Below are positions 34,120-46,283 of a DNA stretch of 64,000 nucleotides, one piece after another. Under the pieces are notes generated by a model. The model saw nothing but the letters and a program-made list of their open reading frames with translations, ran no database searches and had not been told where the DNA came from. The stretch spans positions 22,454,501-22,518,500 of the forward strand of contig CM065295.1 in NCBI GenBank assembly GCA_032871835.1, read 5' to 3'. This stretch comes from Dipteronia dyeriana. Taxonomy: Eukaryota; Streptophyta; Magnoliopsida; Sapindales; Sapindaceae. Position numbers and translations under genes: made by a program. Positions within the stretch are counted from its first letter, which is position 1. The number at the start of each line of letters is the position of its first letter.

Positions 34120-35090
34120 ATCCCTTTTAGGGGGTTGTAGCCCGACCAAGGCATCAGGAGGGCTTTCTAGCTATTTCTTGGTCTTGAGATCTGAATGGCA
34201 TATATGCTCTTACACTCAGATCCTTCTTAGGGGTGGTAGCCCACCAAGGCATCAGGAGGGCTGTCTAGCTATTTCCTGGTCTTGAGATCTGGATGGCAAC
34301 TATACCCTTACACTCAGATCCTTCTTGGGGGTGGTAGCCCGACCAAGGCATCAGGAGGGCTATCTAGCTATTTTCTGGTCTTGAGATCTGGATGGAAACT
34401 ATGCCCTTACACTCAGATCCTTCTTGGGGGCTGTAGCCCGACCAAGGTATCAGGAGGGATATCTAGCTATTTCCTGGTCTTGAGATCTGGATGGAAACTA
34501 TGTCCTTACACTTAGATTCTTTTTGGGGGTGGTAGCCCGACCAAGGCATCAGGATGGTTGTCTAGCTATTTCCTGTTCTTGAGATCTGGATGGCAACTAT
34601 GCCCTTACACTCAGATCCATCTTGAGGGTGGTAGCCAGACCAAGGCACCATGATGGCTGTCTAGCTATTTCCTGGTCTTGAGATCTGGATGGAAACTATG
34701 CCCTTGCACTTAGATCCTTCTTGGGGGTGGTAGCCCGACCAAGGCATCAAGAGGGCTATCTAGCTATTTCAGGTCTTGAGATCTGGATGGCAACTATGCT
34801 CTTACACTAAGATCCCTCTTAGAGGTGGTACCCTGACCAAGGCATCAGGAGGGATATCTAGTTATTTCCTTGTCTTGAGATCTGGATGGAAACTATGCCC
34901 TTACACTCAGATCCTTCTTGGGGGTGATAGCCCGACCAAGGCATCAGGAGGGCTATCTAGCTATTTCCTAGTCTTGAGATCTAGATGGCAACTATGCTCT
35001 TACACTCAGACTCTTCTTGGCGAGGGGTAGTGCCCGACTGAGGCATCAGGAGTGGCGGGTGGGCTTTCCCGGCTTACCCCTGGTCTTGAG
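34120..35090. repeat. 99-bp tandem array of gypsy B, about nine units
   Basis: Each unit contains GAGATCTGGATGGCAACTAT, CTTACACTCAGATCCTTCTT, GTAGCCCGACCAAGGCATCA and CTAGCTATTTCCTGGTCTT. The last unit diverges (GGGTAGTGCCCGACTGAGG). It lies between the 3' ends of the antisense ORF and pol. Units stay open in one plus-strand frame of 33 residues. Confidence 0.92.
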
Positions 35091-35249
35091 GCTATCATGT
35101 CGATTTTTCCATGTAGACCCAAATCATTGTAGGACATAGCTGAAGAATGAGTAAACAAGAAAAGCAAGCTTTATTGATATGGAGGATGGAGTACATTATT
35201 GTAGGAAAAAAAAAGCTAGTCGAAGGTCGCATACTTCTAAGTCCCCTGT

Positions 35250-36130
35250 TCAAGGGTAGAATTTCCTTAGGTGATCCGCATTCCTAATATGGTCGATGAT
35301 TCGGCCATTCATATCCTCCAGGAGGTCCAAGCTAGCTCTGAGCTTACTTTCATTGCTCTCTGGTTCGAAATGCTGGACTCTAAAAGAGGTTAACTTGTGC
35401 TCTATAGGCAGGACCGCTTCAGCCCCGAAGGCCAGCGAGTAGGGCGTTTCGCCGGTAGCTGTTCTCCTTGTAGTGCGGTAAGCCTAGAGGACCTCGGGAA
35501 GCTCATCTACCCAATCTGCCTTTCTTTTGTTGTAGCTTTTTCTTCAACAACTTCTTAATGGTTTTGTTCGTGGATTCCACCAGACCATTGGTCTGAGGGT
35601 TGCCTACCGAAGAGAACAGAAGGTCAATTCCCAAGCCTTCGCATAAATCTCTGAATCGGCCATTATCGAACTGTTTTCCGAGGTCGGTTATACTAGCAAG
35701 GGGGGTTCCGAACCTGCAAACTACATTGGTCTTGATGAACTTTGTTGTGTTTTCTTATGATATCTGGGAGAGTGGTCCGGCTTCAACCAATCTTGTGAAA
35801 TAGTCAATCGCTACGATAGCATGTTTGTCATGTCCCGGAGCTGTAAGAAGCGATCCAATCAAATTGACTCCCCACATAGCAAAGGGGTATGGCGAGCTAA
35901 TGGACGACAAGCTCTCCGGAGGGAGGTGACTCAAGTTTACGGCCTTCTGGCATGCCTCGCAGGTTTGTAACAAGTTCTTCTCATCTTGATGGATGGTCAG
36001 CCAATAATAACCTATGCGGAGAACCTGATATGCCAACGCCTCTCCACCAATATGGTTCCCGCATTCCCCGGAATGAACCTCTCTCAAAGCCCACTTGGCG
36101 TCTTCAGGGTGTAGACATCGGAGCAGGGGA
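35250..36130 (-). pseudogene. pol: gypsy B integrase
   Basis: Minus strand: zinc-binding EVHSGECGNHIGGEALAYQV and TCEACQ (H-H-C-C), then a core where the first catalytic Asp reads GVNLIGS (Asn for Asp; element D keeps GVDLIGP), ITDLGKQFDNG for the second Asp, and GLVESTNKTIKKLLKKK for the Glu. The C-terminus lacks about 60 codons present in D: LLEDMNGR follows LDLLE directly. It ends at 35250. Integrase inserts the cDNA into chromosomes; this copy is dead. Confidence 0.85.
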
Positions 36131-38500
36131 AGGGATTTTCCCTTTCAGTATAAATGCCCATCCACCATACAATACCGAGCCGAGAGCCTCTTAACCCTCC
36201 TAGCTTGGTCAGGCTTCCCGGGGAGTTTCCCATCGTGTAGATACTCCACTATTGAATCCATCCAGCATAGTTGTCTGTCCAAGGTATAAGCTTCCTTACC
36301 TGTCTTAATGCTTGGTAGGGGGATTACTTGAAGAGGGACTCCGTGAGGTGGGGTTTGGCCACCATATGCAGCTATCTTGGCAAGGACGTCAGCCAGATGA
36401 TTTAACTGTCGAGGTATCTGCTCGATTCTGAATCCCTTAAATCTGTTTTTGAGCTGTTGCACCAATCTCAGGTATGCGATCATATTATTCCCTTTTGCCT
36501 GATAATCTCTGGAGACTTGGTTGACCATGAGTGAAAAGTCGCTCTTGATATTCAGGTAATCATCCCCAAGTTCTATGGCTGCCTTTATTCCAGCTAGTAA
36601 GGCTTCGTACTCCGCCTCATTACTTGTGGCTTTAAATTCAAACCTGAAACAGTGGCAGCACTCAATTTCTTCTGGGTCGATGAGGACTATGCCTGCTCAT
36701 CCCCCAGATTACCCAAAAGCTCTATCAGTGTAGAGAGTCCACGACTCGCAGCCCTCCGGCCAGTTGTCAGATTCTGGAGTCTTCTTAAGGGTTACATCTG
36801 TTTTCGTGGGGGTTGTCTGATCTGAAGGTATTGAGAGCTCGGCTACAAAGTCTGCTAGAGCCTGAGCTTTTATCACGGTCCTAGGTTTATACTTTAGATC
36901 AAACTAGGTAAGTTCTAGGGCCCATAGAACCAGCCTTCCAGAAACATCCGACCTTTGTAAGAATTGACAGAGGGGTTGGTCCGTCACCATTGCTATTGAA
37001 TGAGCATGGAAGTAGGGATGAAGTTTCCTTGTCGAGGTCACCAAGGCGTAAGCGAGCTTCTCCAATAGAGTATAGTTCTTTTCGGGCTTGGTTAGAGCGT
37101 GACTCACATAGTAGATAGGTCGCTGGATCCTATCCCCGCATTCCTTGACCAAGGCCCCGCTCACGGCGGTTAATGAAACAACCAAGTATATTTGGAGCTC
37201 TTCTCCAGGATTTGGCTTGACCAGCAATTGAGGGCTTGTTAGGTATCTCTTCAAAGCTTGGAAAGCTTGTTCGCTCTCCTGATCCCATTTCATGTTTCTT
37301 CCCTATTTGATAGCTTTAAAGAATGGTAGGCACTTATCGATAGACTGAGAGATGAACCTATTGAGCGCTGTTACCTGTCTGGTCAAGGCTTGAACCTGTT
37401 TAAGAGATGTAGGGGATTCTAGATCCAGGATAGCCATGATCTTTTCCGAGTTAGCTTCTATGTCTCTCTCATGGACCATGAAGCCCAAAAACTTCCCAGC
37501 AGTTACCCCAAAGGTGCATTTGGAAGGGTTCAACCTCATCTGGTTTTCCCTTAGAATCATGAAGGTCCTACGAAGGTCATCCATGTGGCCTCCCGAGGTT
37601 AAAGATTTAGTGATCATGTCATCGATGTACACCTCCATCGACCTTCCGATTTCAGGTTTGAAAAACCAATTGATTAACAGCTAGTAAGTAGCTCTAGCAT
37701 TTTTGAGCCCGAAAGACATCACCTTGTAGCAGTACAGGTCTTGCACGGTGATGAAACTGGTCTTTTCTTGGTCCGCGAGATGCATCATAATTCGATTATA
37801 GCCGAAAAACAAGTCCATGAAGCTCAGGAGCTTGTTCCCGAAGGTGGAATCGACCAGCTGATCAATTTTTGGCAGAGGGAAACTATCCTTTGGGCATGCC
37901 CGGTTGAGGTCGGTGTAGTCTACACACATGCGCCACTTCCCATTTGCCTTTGTGACCATGACCACGTTGGCTATCCATTCGGGGTAACGGGCTTCTCGAA
38001 TGAAGTCTGCCTAGGTTAGTTTATCCACCTCTTCCTGAACCACCACGTTTCTTTCAGTGTTGAAGTGGCACCTTTTCTGTTTAATAGGTTTGAAGGTGAG
38101 ATCCACCGCCAGTCGATGTGCAGCTAATGTCATCAGGATCCCCGACATCTCAGCATGACTTCAAGCAAAAATGTCGTTAAACTCCTTGAGGAGCCTAATC
38201 AAACCCTATTTCATTCCTGTCTCAAGGGTAGCTCCGATCTTGACGACCTTCGAGGGATCGCTTATTCGGATAGGAATCTCTTCTAACCTATCCACTGGAT
38301 GGCCGCTGGCCAATTACCTTCTATGTTCTTCCATGTCGGGCACTATGAGGCCGTCTTCGGGGCAATCGGTGGAACCCTCGTCTTCCAGGTTTAGTGTAGG
38401 GGTTATCTTACCTTGGATCGTCGTTACCTGGGCGAGTTGTTTGGCTAGAGCTGTTAGGTTGGCTGATACTACGTAGCATTTCCTAGCTGCTTGTTGATCA
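36131..38500 (-). pseudogene. pol: gypsy B reverse transcriptase and dual RNase H
   Basis: Minus strand: RT with CVDYTDLNRACPKDSFPLPKI (about 37900), SFMDLFFGYNRI and the active site VYIDDMITKS (about 37625); a Ty3-type RNase H (RPIYYVSHALTKPEKNYTLL, about 37090); then a second, archaeal-type RNase H ending in QIPRQLNHLADVLAKIAAYG (about 36390). The paired RNase H arrangement is known from the Tat clade of plant gypsy elements. Stops and frame changes near 37304, 36903 and 36540 break it. Confidence 0.85.
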
Positions 38501-38940
38501 CCCCGAACTTCCCCCACATTGTCTCCTACCGGGAACTTCAGGACATTGTGGTAAATATAAATGACCTCTTTCAAGGATGATAGAAATGGCCTCCCTAATA
38601 TTGCATTGTAGGCCAATGAGGTATCCACCACCACGAAGTCGGTCTTGATGTTTTGTTGGAGAAGGGCGGCTCCAATGATCACTGGTAGGATTTTTGATCA
38701 TACGGGTGTGATTGAGTCCCCAGTGAACCTATATAATGGAGTAGTGTAACTATTGTCACACCACTTCTTCAAGTTCAGCTTTTCCAAGGTATCTTTGAAT
38801 AGGACGTCGACGCTACTACCTGTGTCGACGAGCACGCGGTACACCATGAAGTTGGCAATTTGTACCGTGATGACCATGGGGTCATCATGAGGCTGCACGG
38901 TGCTATAGACATCTGCTTCGGTGAAGATGATCTGTGACAG
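38501..38940 (-). pseudogene. gypsy B aspartic protease
   Basis: Minus strand: ANFMVYRVLVDTGSSVDVLF, an intact DTG active site, then DTLEKLNLKKW, followed in another frame by IGAALLQQNIKTDFVVVDT and YNAILGRPFL, the second half of a retropepsin fold. Processes the gag-pol polyprotein in a living element. Confidence 0.8.
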
Positions 38941-40913
38941 CTAGGAGGGATTGGTCGGTATTTGGTCGACCTTGAAGATATACCGCCCTTCGTCTGTACG
39001 AGGGACCTTCTTCACATGGTTTTTCCTGGAACTGTTGGAGATGCCGGCCAAAGTAGGCCCCCTGCTGATAGTATGAATTATCTGAATATGTTGCATCAGG
39101 TCCGCTTGCTCCCCTTTTCTTTTCTCGGCATGTTCATGAATCTCGGCTTGCACCTCCCTTCCAGTCTGAATGTTCTCCCTGACTTGTTGTAAGAATTCTA
39201 TCAAGCATCCTCCTCTTATCAAAGCCTCAATCTGGTTCCACAGGTTGTAGCATTCTGAAGTGTTATGCCCTACGTCCTCGTGAAAGTCACAATATTTATA
39301 ACGATTTCTCTTATCGACCTAGGCTTTCATGGGAGCGGGATTCTGTAACAAACCCTTGTCCCGAATGGTAAGGTAGACTGTTTCTCGGGATGCATTTAAG
39401 GGAGTGTAATGGTCGTACCCCCTCTCATCGCAAGCTACAGGGGCCATTGTCCTGGGAGGTGGTAAAGCTTGAGGAGGAGCTCGTTTATCTGGATACCTTT
39501 CTGATCTGGGTTGAGGAAGGGGGAAGCCGTATGTTGATTTATTAAGGGGTTTGTTTTGGCTTTTTTGAGAGTGCTCAGGTCTGGGAGCTTTCTTCTTTTG
39601 TCGATTTACGGATCTCATGTCTTCATATTCCATATTGACCTTGAGTTGCTCGTCGACCTAAATTTTCTCCAGAGCCCGATCATAGGCTTCTTGGTAATTT
39701 TCTGAAGGTCTCTTAGTGAAAGACTGGAAAAGCTCTCCCGCCCATAAGTTCCTTCTGAAGTTGGCAAGTGTTTCTTTCTCGGTGAAGACCCTCATCTGGA
39801 TGACTTCCTTGTGGAAGCACTCGACATAAGCTCGGAGGATTTCCCCTATCTCCTGGATCATGTACTGAAGATGTATCGGGTCCTTTAATCGGGGCTTAAC
39901 TCCCTGGAATTGTTAGCAGAAATCAGTTGATAACTTGGTGAAGGAATCCACGCTACCAACGGGTAGTTTCCTAAACCAGGTTTTAGCATAATCTGTGAGT
40001 GTAGTGGGGAACATTCGACACATAGCGGCCCTGGTTGTGTTCTAGACCTCCATCTGTTGAACGAAGCTCTCTAGGTGGCTTAGGGGATCTTCAGTTCCAG
40101 AGAATCTGTCAGCTGGCATTTTAAACTTAGGCCGGAGCTCTGCCTCCCGGATCCTTCTAGTGAAAGGAGCATTCATTTCACTTAGAGGATCTTTCTTGTC
40201 CTTCTTGTACTTTCCCTTCTTCATCAATTGGACCTCTTTCTGAAGCTTTGTCAATTGGTCCTTTAGACGTTTACTTTCAGATTTCCTTGAGTTGATCTTG
40301 GATTCCTCACCAACAGATCCTTCTAACGAAACCGGTGACCTCCATCCGGTTTCTTCTTCTGGAGGGGTCCCCTCTGGGGCTTTGCTGACTTTCTTCTTCT
40401 CTACCTCGGGATTCTCTCCTTGAAGTCGTTGGGTGGAGTAGCTCTTCCCCATCCCAGGGATGGATATCTGTTGCGGATTTAACTTGTCTTGGTTGGTAGC
40501 ATGGCAGCACTTCGAAAACATGGGACATAGGTCCTAGCCTATCCCGGATCGAAGTTGGGAGCCCTTCTCTATTACAGGCAGATTCCCGAGGGGCAGGTCC
40601 TAGGCGATCAAAGGCAGGTTGCCTAACCCCAGGCCTGCTTGAGTCCCCCTGATTGCAGAGACCCGTTGTTTGGATAACTATACCCTCAGCGAGTAGTCGA
40701 AGGCGGACATTTTCTACGAAGGTCGTTGCTTGTTGGTCAAGCTCAACCTGACTTCCCAGAGGGGGATCCAGAGCCCGTACAGTGGCTGGCTGGCTGGCTG
40801 GGAACCTAGCTATGAAGCCCGGATTTTCTCACTTTCCTCAGGACCTTTCACGTCGATGTAGCATAAGGTTGTCCCGATGTGCCCTGCTGCCTCTGTGAGG
40901 AGCGGAGCCTCAT
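38941..40913 (-). pseudogene. gag: gypsy B gag
   Basis: The ATG at 40913-40911 starts MRLRSSQ, shared with A and D. Coiled-coil and basic stretches follow (LKDQLTKLQKEVQLMKKGKY). The capsid part lies around 40100-39660, with RFSGTEDPLSHLESFVQQM, and the terminal C-DFHEDVGHNT-C zinc-like motif around 39290-39230. Stops near 40807, 39918, 39658 and 39320 break the frame. Confidence 0.8.
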
Positions 40914-40970
40914 GATTATTATGAAATAGAAAACTTTTCGAATATAAAAAGATGGTGGTGTGAGAGTTTT

Positions 40971-40991
40971 CCCACAGACGGCGTCAGAAAG
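40971..40991 (-). other. gypsy B primer-binding site
   Basis: On the minus strand, TGACGCCGTCTGTGGG follows the LTR end after four bases. The other copies read GGTGCCGTCTGTGGG (A) and GGCACTGTCTGTGGG (D). The consensus GGCGCCGTCTGTGGG is frequent beside plant gypsy LTRs. Confidence 0.75.
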
Positions 40992-42113
40992 TGTTGACGG
41001 GAAATTTGCTCGGGATGTGAAATTTCTGCTAACACCCTCGAGACCACTACCACGAAAGCGGTAGCCGGGGTCGGTACCGTTGGTTCCCGACCTGTTAAAA
41101 GATAGCCGAGAGGCTGGATCGTAATAACAGTAAATTGGAGCTTTTATTATTGATATATCGCTTTAAAATACAAATCACTCTCTTATATACTCGCAGTCTC
41201 TCTAAGATGTAGAGTGGTGGCAACTCTGCGCCTTTCGAATAATGGAAACGATGGTGTCCATGTTCTGAATATAGAATTTAGGCCCTCCCTTCTTCTTTTC
41301 TTTCTCTTTGTTTCTGTATATGTTTTTCTATATATCTATATCTGTGGCTATCGTGGTTGGCTCTATTTATACATGGTCCAGGTTGGTTTGAATTTGTTGA
41401 TATCTCGCCTCGATAATTTGAATCCGTTTCCTCATTATCGGGTGGGATCCTATATTTAAAAGTGGTTGACCCCGAATAAATAGAAGAAACAATTAACGTG
41501 AATGAGTTTGTTTCCTTTTTGGAATCAAACTCTTGGTTCGCACGTATACGGGATTAATGATGGTTATCTTCTAGAAATGATCTTGTATGCTATCGCGGCA
41601 TGGGGTGTCATGGAGGCTACCCAGCTAGTTTGCCGTCGTCCCATAGAGTGAGGTAGATCACTGCTTCGGCTCTATTTTTAGAAATCTGCGAGGGATTTTT
41701 CCTGGCCCTTGGGTGCTTGAGGTGTCCCTCGCAAACATTCCTGGGAAGTAGCCAAGGCAGTGTAGGTTCAGACGTGATTCCTCTTTCATGTCCAGCAAGA
41801 ACATAGGGCTTCTGGAGAGGTTGGTGGGCTTCTCTCGGATGTCTGTTGAGCTTGGAGGCTCCTTCTGGTGTCTACGGAGCGGATGTGGAGCTCGACCTCA
41901 AAGTCGGGGTTCCCTGATAAGAAGGCCTGGAAAAGCCCGGGTTCTAGTACTCTTGTAAGAGCTCGTCCTGGTCACACCGAGCCGGCCTTCCCTACTCCTA
42001 CGGAGTGGCTTTACAGTCTTTCTAGGCTTCATGATTGTCGATTATAGGTTTCGACTTGTGGCGGGAAAGTAGAAAATTTCTCTTTAACCCCTGGCCAAAT
42101 TTCACTATTAACA
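40992..42113 (-). repeat. gypsy B 5' LTR, 1122 bp
   Basis: TGTTGACGGG to CTATTAACA. TATA box on the minus strand at 41364-41371. Differs from the 3' LTR at roughly one base in ten by eye over the first 150 bases. Confidence 0.88.
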
Positions 42114-42210
42114 AAAAGAAACATAATATTTTTGTTCTAACAACTTAGAAACGGAAATCAAATTCCGTGTAAATCCATGAAGATAAAATACATTGTCCAA
42201 CAATATATAA
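42114..42210 (-). pseudogene. copia copy 2: protease-integrase linker fragment
   Basis: Minus strand: LDNVFYLHGFTRNLISVSKL, then LEQKYYVS, which joins without a gap to FNNKFVIIGNNSL at 29840 once gypsy B is removed. It matches window positions 1-85 of copy 1. Gypsy C begins at 42211. Confidence 0.88.
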
Positions 42211-43354
42211 TGTTGACGGGAAATTTGCTCGGGATGAGAAATTTATTTTAATACCCTCGAGACCACTACCACGAAAGTGGTGGCCGGGGTCGGTAACGTT
42301 GGTTCCCAACCTGTTAAGAGATTGACGAGAGGCTGGATTATTATAACAGTAAATTGGAGCTTTTATTATTGATATATTGCTTTAAAATACAAATCACTCT
42401 CTTGTTTGCTCACAGTCTCTCTAGGATGTAGGAAGGTGGCAACTCCGTACCGGTCGAATAGTGGACATGAAGGTGGTCGTGTTCTGAATATAGAATTTAG
42501 GCATTCCCCTCTTCTTTTCTTTCTCTCTTCTTTCTACTGCCATCTATCTTTCTTCTATGTAAATCTCAGTCTATGTAGGTTTTTCTCTGTTTTCCTCTAC
42601 CATGCTTGGCCTCACATATTTATATCGTCCAAGTAGGTTTTTAGTTTGCAAATATTTCACTATGATCCCATGAATCTGTTCCCTCCTTATCGAAGGGGGA
42701 TTCGTCATTTGAATTTGAATTGTTACGGGATTTGATGATATCATTGATGGAGATAAGTTTGTTCCCTTTTTTGAATCAAACTCTTGAAGTGCATGTAAAT
42801 ATTACGTGGAGATGATCCTGTGTGCACTCGTGTCATGAATTTTCATGGAGGTCACCCTACCAGCTGCCTGTTGCCCCGTAGAGTAAGTTAGATCCCTGCT
42901 CCGACTCAGTTCTTAGAAGCTTAAGATGGATTTTCCCTGACCCTTAGGGGCTTGAGGTGCTCTTATAGACCTTCTTGGGAGGTAGCTGGGGTAGTGTAGA
43001 TTTAGGCGTGATTCTTCCTTTATGTCCAGCAAGGATAGCGGGCTTCTGGAGAGGTTGGCTGGCTTCTCTCGAATGTCTCTTAAGCTTGGAGACTTCCCCT
43101 TGCATTCATGGGGTTGTTATGGAGCTCGACCTCAGAGTCGAGGTTCCCCGATAGATGGCCTGGAGAAGCTCGGGTTCCAATACTCTTGTGGGGGGCTCGT
43201 CCTGGTCATATCTGGATTGTTTTTTGGTAGTGTTGAAGCCGAGTCGGCGTTCCCGGCTCCTACGGGGTAGATTTATGATCTTTCCGGACTTCATGATTGT
43301 CGATTATGGGTGGAAAATTTCTCTTTAACCTCTGGTAAAATTTCACTTTTAGCA
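42211..43354 (-). repeat. gypsy C 3' LTR, 1144 bp
   Basis: TGTTGACGGG to CTTTTAGCA. TATA-like box TATAAATA on the minus strand at 42617-42624. The end is slightly altered (TAGCA for TAACA). Confidence 0.85.
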
Positions 43355-43693
43355 GAAGTCTCCTCTGACTTGAACATCGGTGGTAGAGTTGGGGTTGGAG
43401 TCAGATTCCTTGTTTAATTGAGAAAGTTTTCTGCCATAAAGATAATTAATGAGAGCGAAATCTTCTCATTAATTACCCAATATTTGAATTTGAAATTATG
43501 TGTTATTCAAAGAAAGACGACTGCAATACAGCTCCAGGTGATTTTCTCGAGGATATCACCGATAATCCTCTATTTAAACTCGGCCTTATCGTTACTTTCT
43601 TTATACTTTCTCAAATCTCGAATTTTCAAATTTCTTCTTCCCTGCTTTCTCTACCGATTTTCCGGCTTGCTTTCACACCTCTCCTACCCATTA
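43355..43693 (+). promoter_or_regulatory. antisense-ORF promoter region (element C)
   Basis: Polypurine tract at 43355-43369 (minus strand), then a plus-strand TATA-like CTATTTAAA (43570-43578), 123 bases before ATG 43694. No other gene seen. Confidence 0.6.
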
Positions 43694-46283
43694 ATGTCTA
43701 CTTCCACAAATAGTGTTGATGCCTTGGTTGAGAGCACCGGAGGCTCTAACCTAGCTCCTCGTAAGCGGGTGCGAGGAATTTAGAGTGATGAGAAATCTTC
43801 CCCGCTCCGCCAGCGCCGTCCTTCTAGCAGGAACATCTCTATCGGCTCGGGCTTCTCGAACCAACTTGACAATCCTTTAAACCTAGTCGATGAAGATTCT
43901 GATGTCGGGGAGAGAGTCGTCGTAGTCGGGACCACTCAGGTCATTATGGCGGAGCTTCCTTCAGTGGTGACCCTTCCCTTCGAACCCAAGGTCATCCCTT
44001 ACTCCACCGTCGACCCTAAATCGATTAGCCATCTTCGGGACAAATACGGTATTCCTGACTTTGTATCCCTCACTGTCCCCTATAGGAATTATGACATTTT
44101 TAGCCCGCCCAGAGGCGTACTTCCTATCCAAGTCGCGGCTTTCGAGAGTGGGGTGAGGCTCCCTCTTCACCCTACCCTTTGGCGGGCTCTTAATGCCCTT
44201 CAGCTGGCTCCGTTTCAACTGACGCCCGGCTTCTGGAAGCATCTAGTCGGCTTCCTTGTATTATGGAGGGAACAATGTGAAATAAGCAATGTAACCAGGG
44301 AGCCCGAGGCTGAGGAGCTCGCCTTCCTTTTCCAGATAGGTAGCCTGGCTGGGGTTCCACGAGGTCAATTCTATGTCAAGGCCAAGAATAGGCTCAACTT
44401 TATCATCCCCGGGGCTTCAAAGAAGGACCTTGCTTGGAAAGAGGAATGGGTACTGACAGGGGAGACTAGGGGAGCTATGTTTTCATCGGTGGGCATGAGC
44501 TCGAGATTCCCACCGCCTTTAATGACGGGATTCCTTGCCCGCTGAGTCTGAAGCCGTGCTGAAGACTATCCTGGCTCGAAATTACTTAAATATGAAGTTT
44601 CCAACTGCTGATCCCTTCAATCCCCGTCGGGTGAACAAGTACCTGTGGATCTCCAATGCTACTTCTCGTAAGTATCTCGTTCTATCCTGTTTTTAAATGG
44701 TTGGATGGTTCAGTTCTGATGATATTGATCCCCTTCTTAACAGTGTTTGTTGTTGCTCCAGCTTCTCGTGAAGCCCGGCAAGCTGGGATCCCTTTTTCTC
44801 CTTCCAGATCATATCCAGGAGCTCTCTCGGCTGTTCCGAATAAGGGGGGGTCAACCACTAAGGTAGCTTCCCCGCTCGTTCCTTCGCCCTCACCTTCCCA
44901 AGTGAAGTCTAAGATGGCTCTTCTTACATATCAGGAGACAAAGGCTCTAAACCGAGGAGGTTCTGCCTCCCAAGTCGCCAAAAAGTCCATTCCTGCCCTC
45001 TAACCAGTAGTCTCTGCTTCAACCGATGCTCCCCGAGTCATATTATCCCTCTCAGCTAATCTGGTTGTATCCCAAGCAGTAGAGGTTCCCAGGGAGCCCG
45101 ATACCGATATTTCTGAGCTTGCCCCTTCTCGCCCCCACCAGCAATCGAGCTCGGCGGGTCAGGATGAGGTCCAGAAGCAATTTGTTGCATCCTGTCCAGA
45201 CGGCGGGCTTTCTAGGATAACCGCAATGCCCGTGGACATCATGATTACCAAATGGTCTGCTTTTCTAGCCGAGGTAATTGTCGTTTTTACTTCCTCATTC
45301 AGCAGCTTGATTTATCAGTTTCTAACATGAATTTTCTTTGCAGGCTTTCAAGTTTCAGGTAGCCATGGGGAATCAGGTGGCCTTCCTCTGCGATTGGGCA
45401 GCCAAAGCTGAGGTTGAGGCTGAGCGAGCCATAAGGTTGCTTACGCAGGCTCAAACCCTGGTCTGGGAGATGACCTCCAGCCAACAGGGAATGGAGACAC
45501 AGCTGGCTGAGCTTCAGTGCGACCATGAGAGGTTGAAGCGGGCTTTTGATCAGGAAACTCTCCAGACGAAACAGAAGGCTAGCCAGCAGGATGATTGGAA
45601 GGGAGAGGCGAAGGCTCTGGATGTCGAGAACCAGACTTTGCAGACTCAAGTTACCCAGCTCCAGGCTGAGGTGGAGGCCTTTTTTAATAAGGGGTACTTC
45701 TATGCCTCCTATCAGGTCACAGAGGCTCTTCCTCCCCCATTCGATCTCTTCAACATCGCAGACTGAGATAGAAAAGAGGTCATGTCACGGGCTGTGGAGA
45801 TGTCTCGCCCCGAAATTGATAAAGCTGGTTCTTCTGGGGGAAGGAGCTGGAAAGCTGTTAGAGGTGTTTGATCTACCTCCTCCGGTTCCAGCCTTCCTAA
45901 CATCTGGTCCTGGCGAATCTTTGAAAGGGGTCCAAACCGAGGAGCTAGAATGATGCCTTGCTAAAGCTCGAGACCCGACCCCCCCCCCCCCCCCCCCCGC
46001 AGTGCTCTCAGAAGTGGAGTCAACAGAAGGCGGGGACATGCCTAAGTTAGTGGCAAGCCTTCTTGATGCAACCATACCGCCTGAAGTTATGGCGGTGATC
46101 AATGAAATCCTGGAGGAGGATCCTGTTGACCCCGAGGCAGTCAGGGTTGATCCCAAAGAGGAGGTGGCGGAGACGGTAGATGCAACTGACCAAGACGAGC
46201 TACGACCAGAGAGGGGAGCAGGGGGCGAGGTTTATTCTGTGAATGAGGAGGCTGGAGGTACTTAGAAAGATGAAGAAGCTTGA
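43694..46283 (+). pseudogene. antisense ORF of gypsy C (Transposase_28-like, best-preserved domain)
   Basis: ATG 43694 (MSTSTNSVDALVES). Introns at 44668-44743 and 45274-45343 (GT-AG), in the same places as in B. Exon 1 keeps a 199-codon open run (43946-44545) holding the whole domain: VTLPFEPKVIP, YRNYDIF, HVAAFESGVRLPLHPT-like residues, FQLTPGFWKHLVGFLVLWRE, EELAFLFQIGSLAGVPRGQF and FIIPGASKKDLAWKEEW. Exon 3 is a 142-codon coiled coil (45338-45766). A run of 20 C bases (45979-45998) interrupts the tail. Stops at 43782, 44543, 45001 and 45764 mark decay. The protein may bind nucleic acid or partner proteins through the coiled coil; its role is unknown. Confidence 0.78.

Larger units (their letters stand above)
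29841..42113 (-). mobile_element. gypsy element B, LTR to LTR, about 12.3 kb
   Basis: Two LTRs (29841-30930, 40992-42113), PBS next to the right one, polypurine tract next to the left one. GAAAG (29836-29840) and AAAAG (42114-42118) flank the element, a 5-bp target duplication with one change. Removing the element restores one continuous copia frame. Order on the minus strand: gag, protease, RT, RNase H, RNase H, integrase, 99-bp array, then the antisense ORF on the plus strand. Confidence 0.9.

Noticed and set aside
34120..35090. Regularly spaced repeats resembling a CRISPR array
   Set aside because: Units are 99 bp head-to-tail without unique spacers, there are no cas genes, and the DNA is a plant nuclear sequence.
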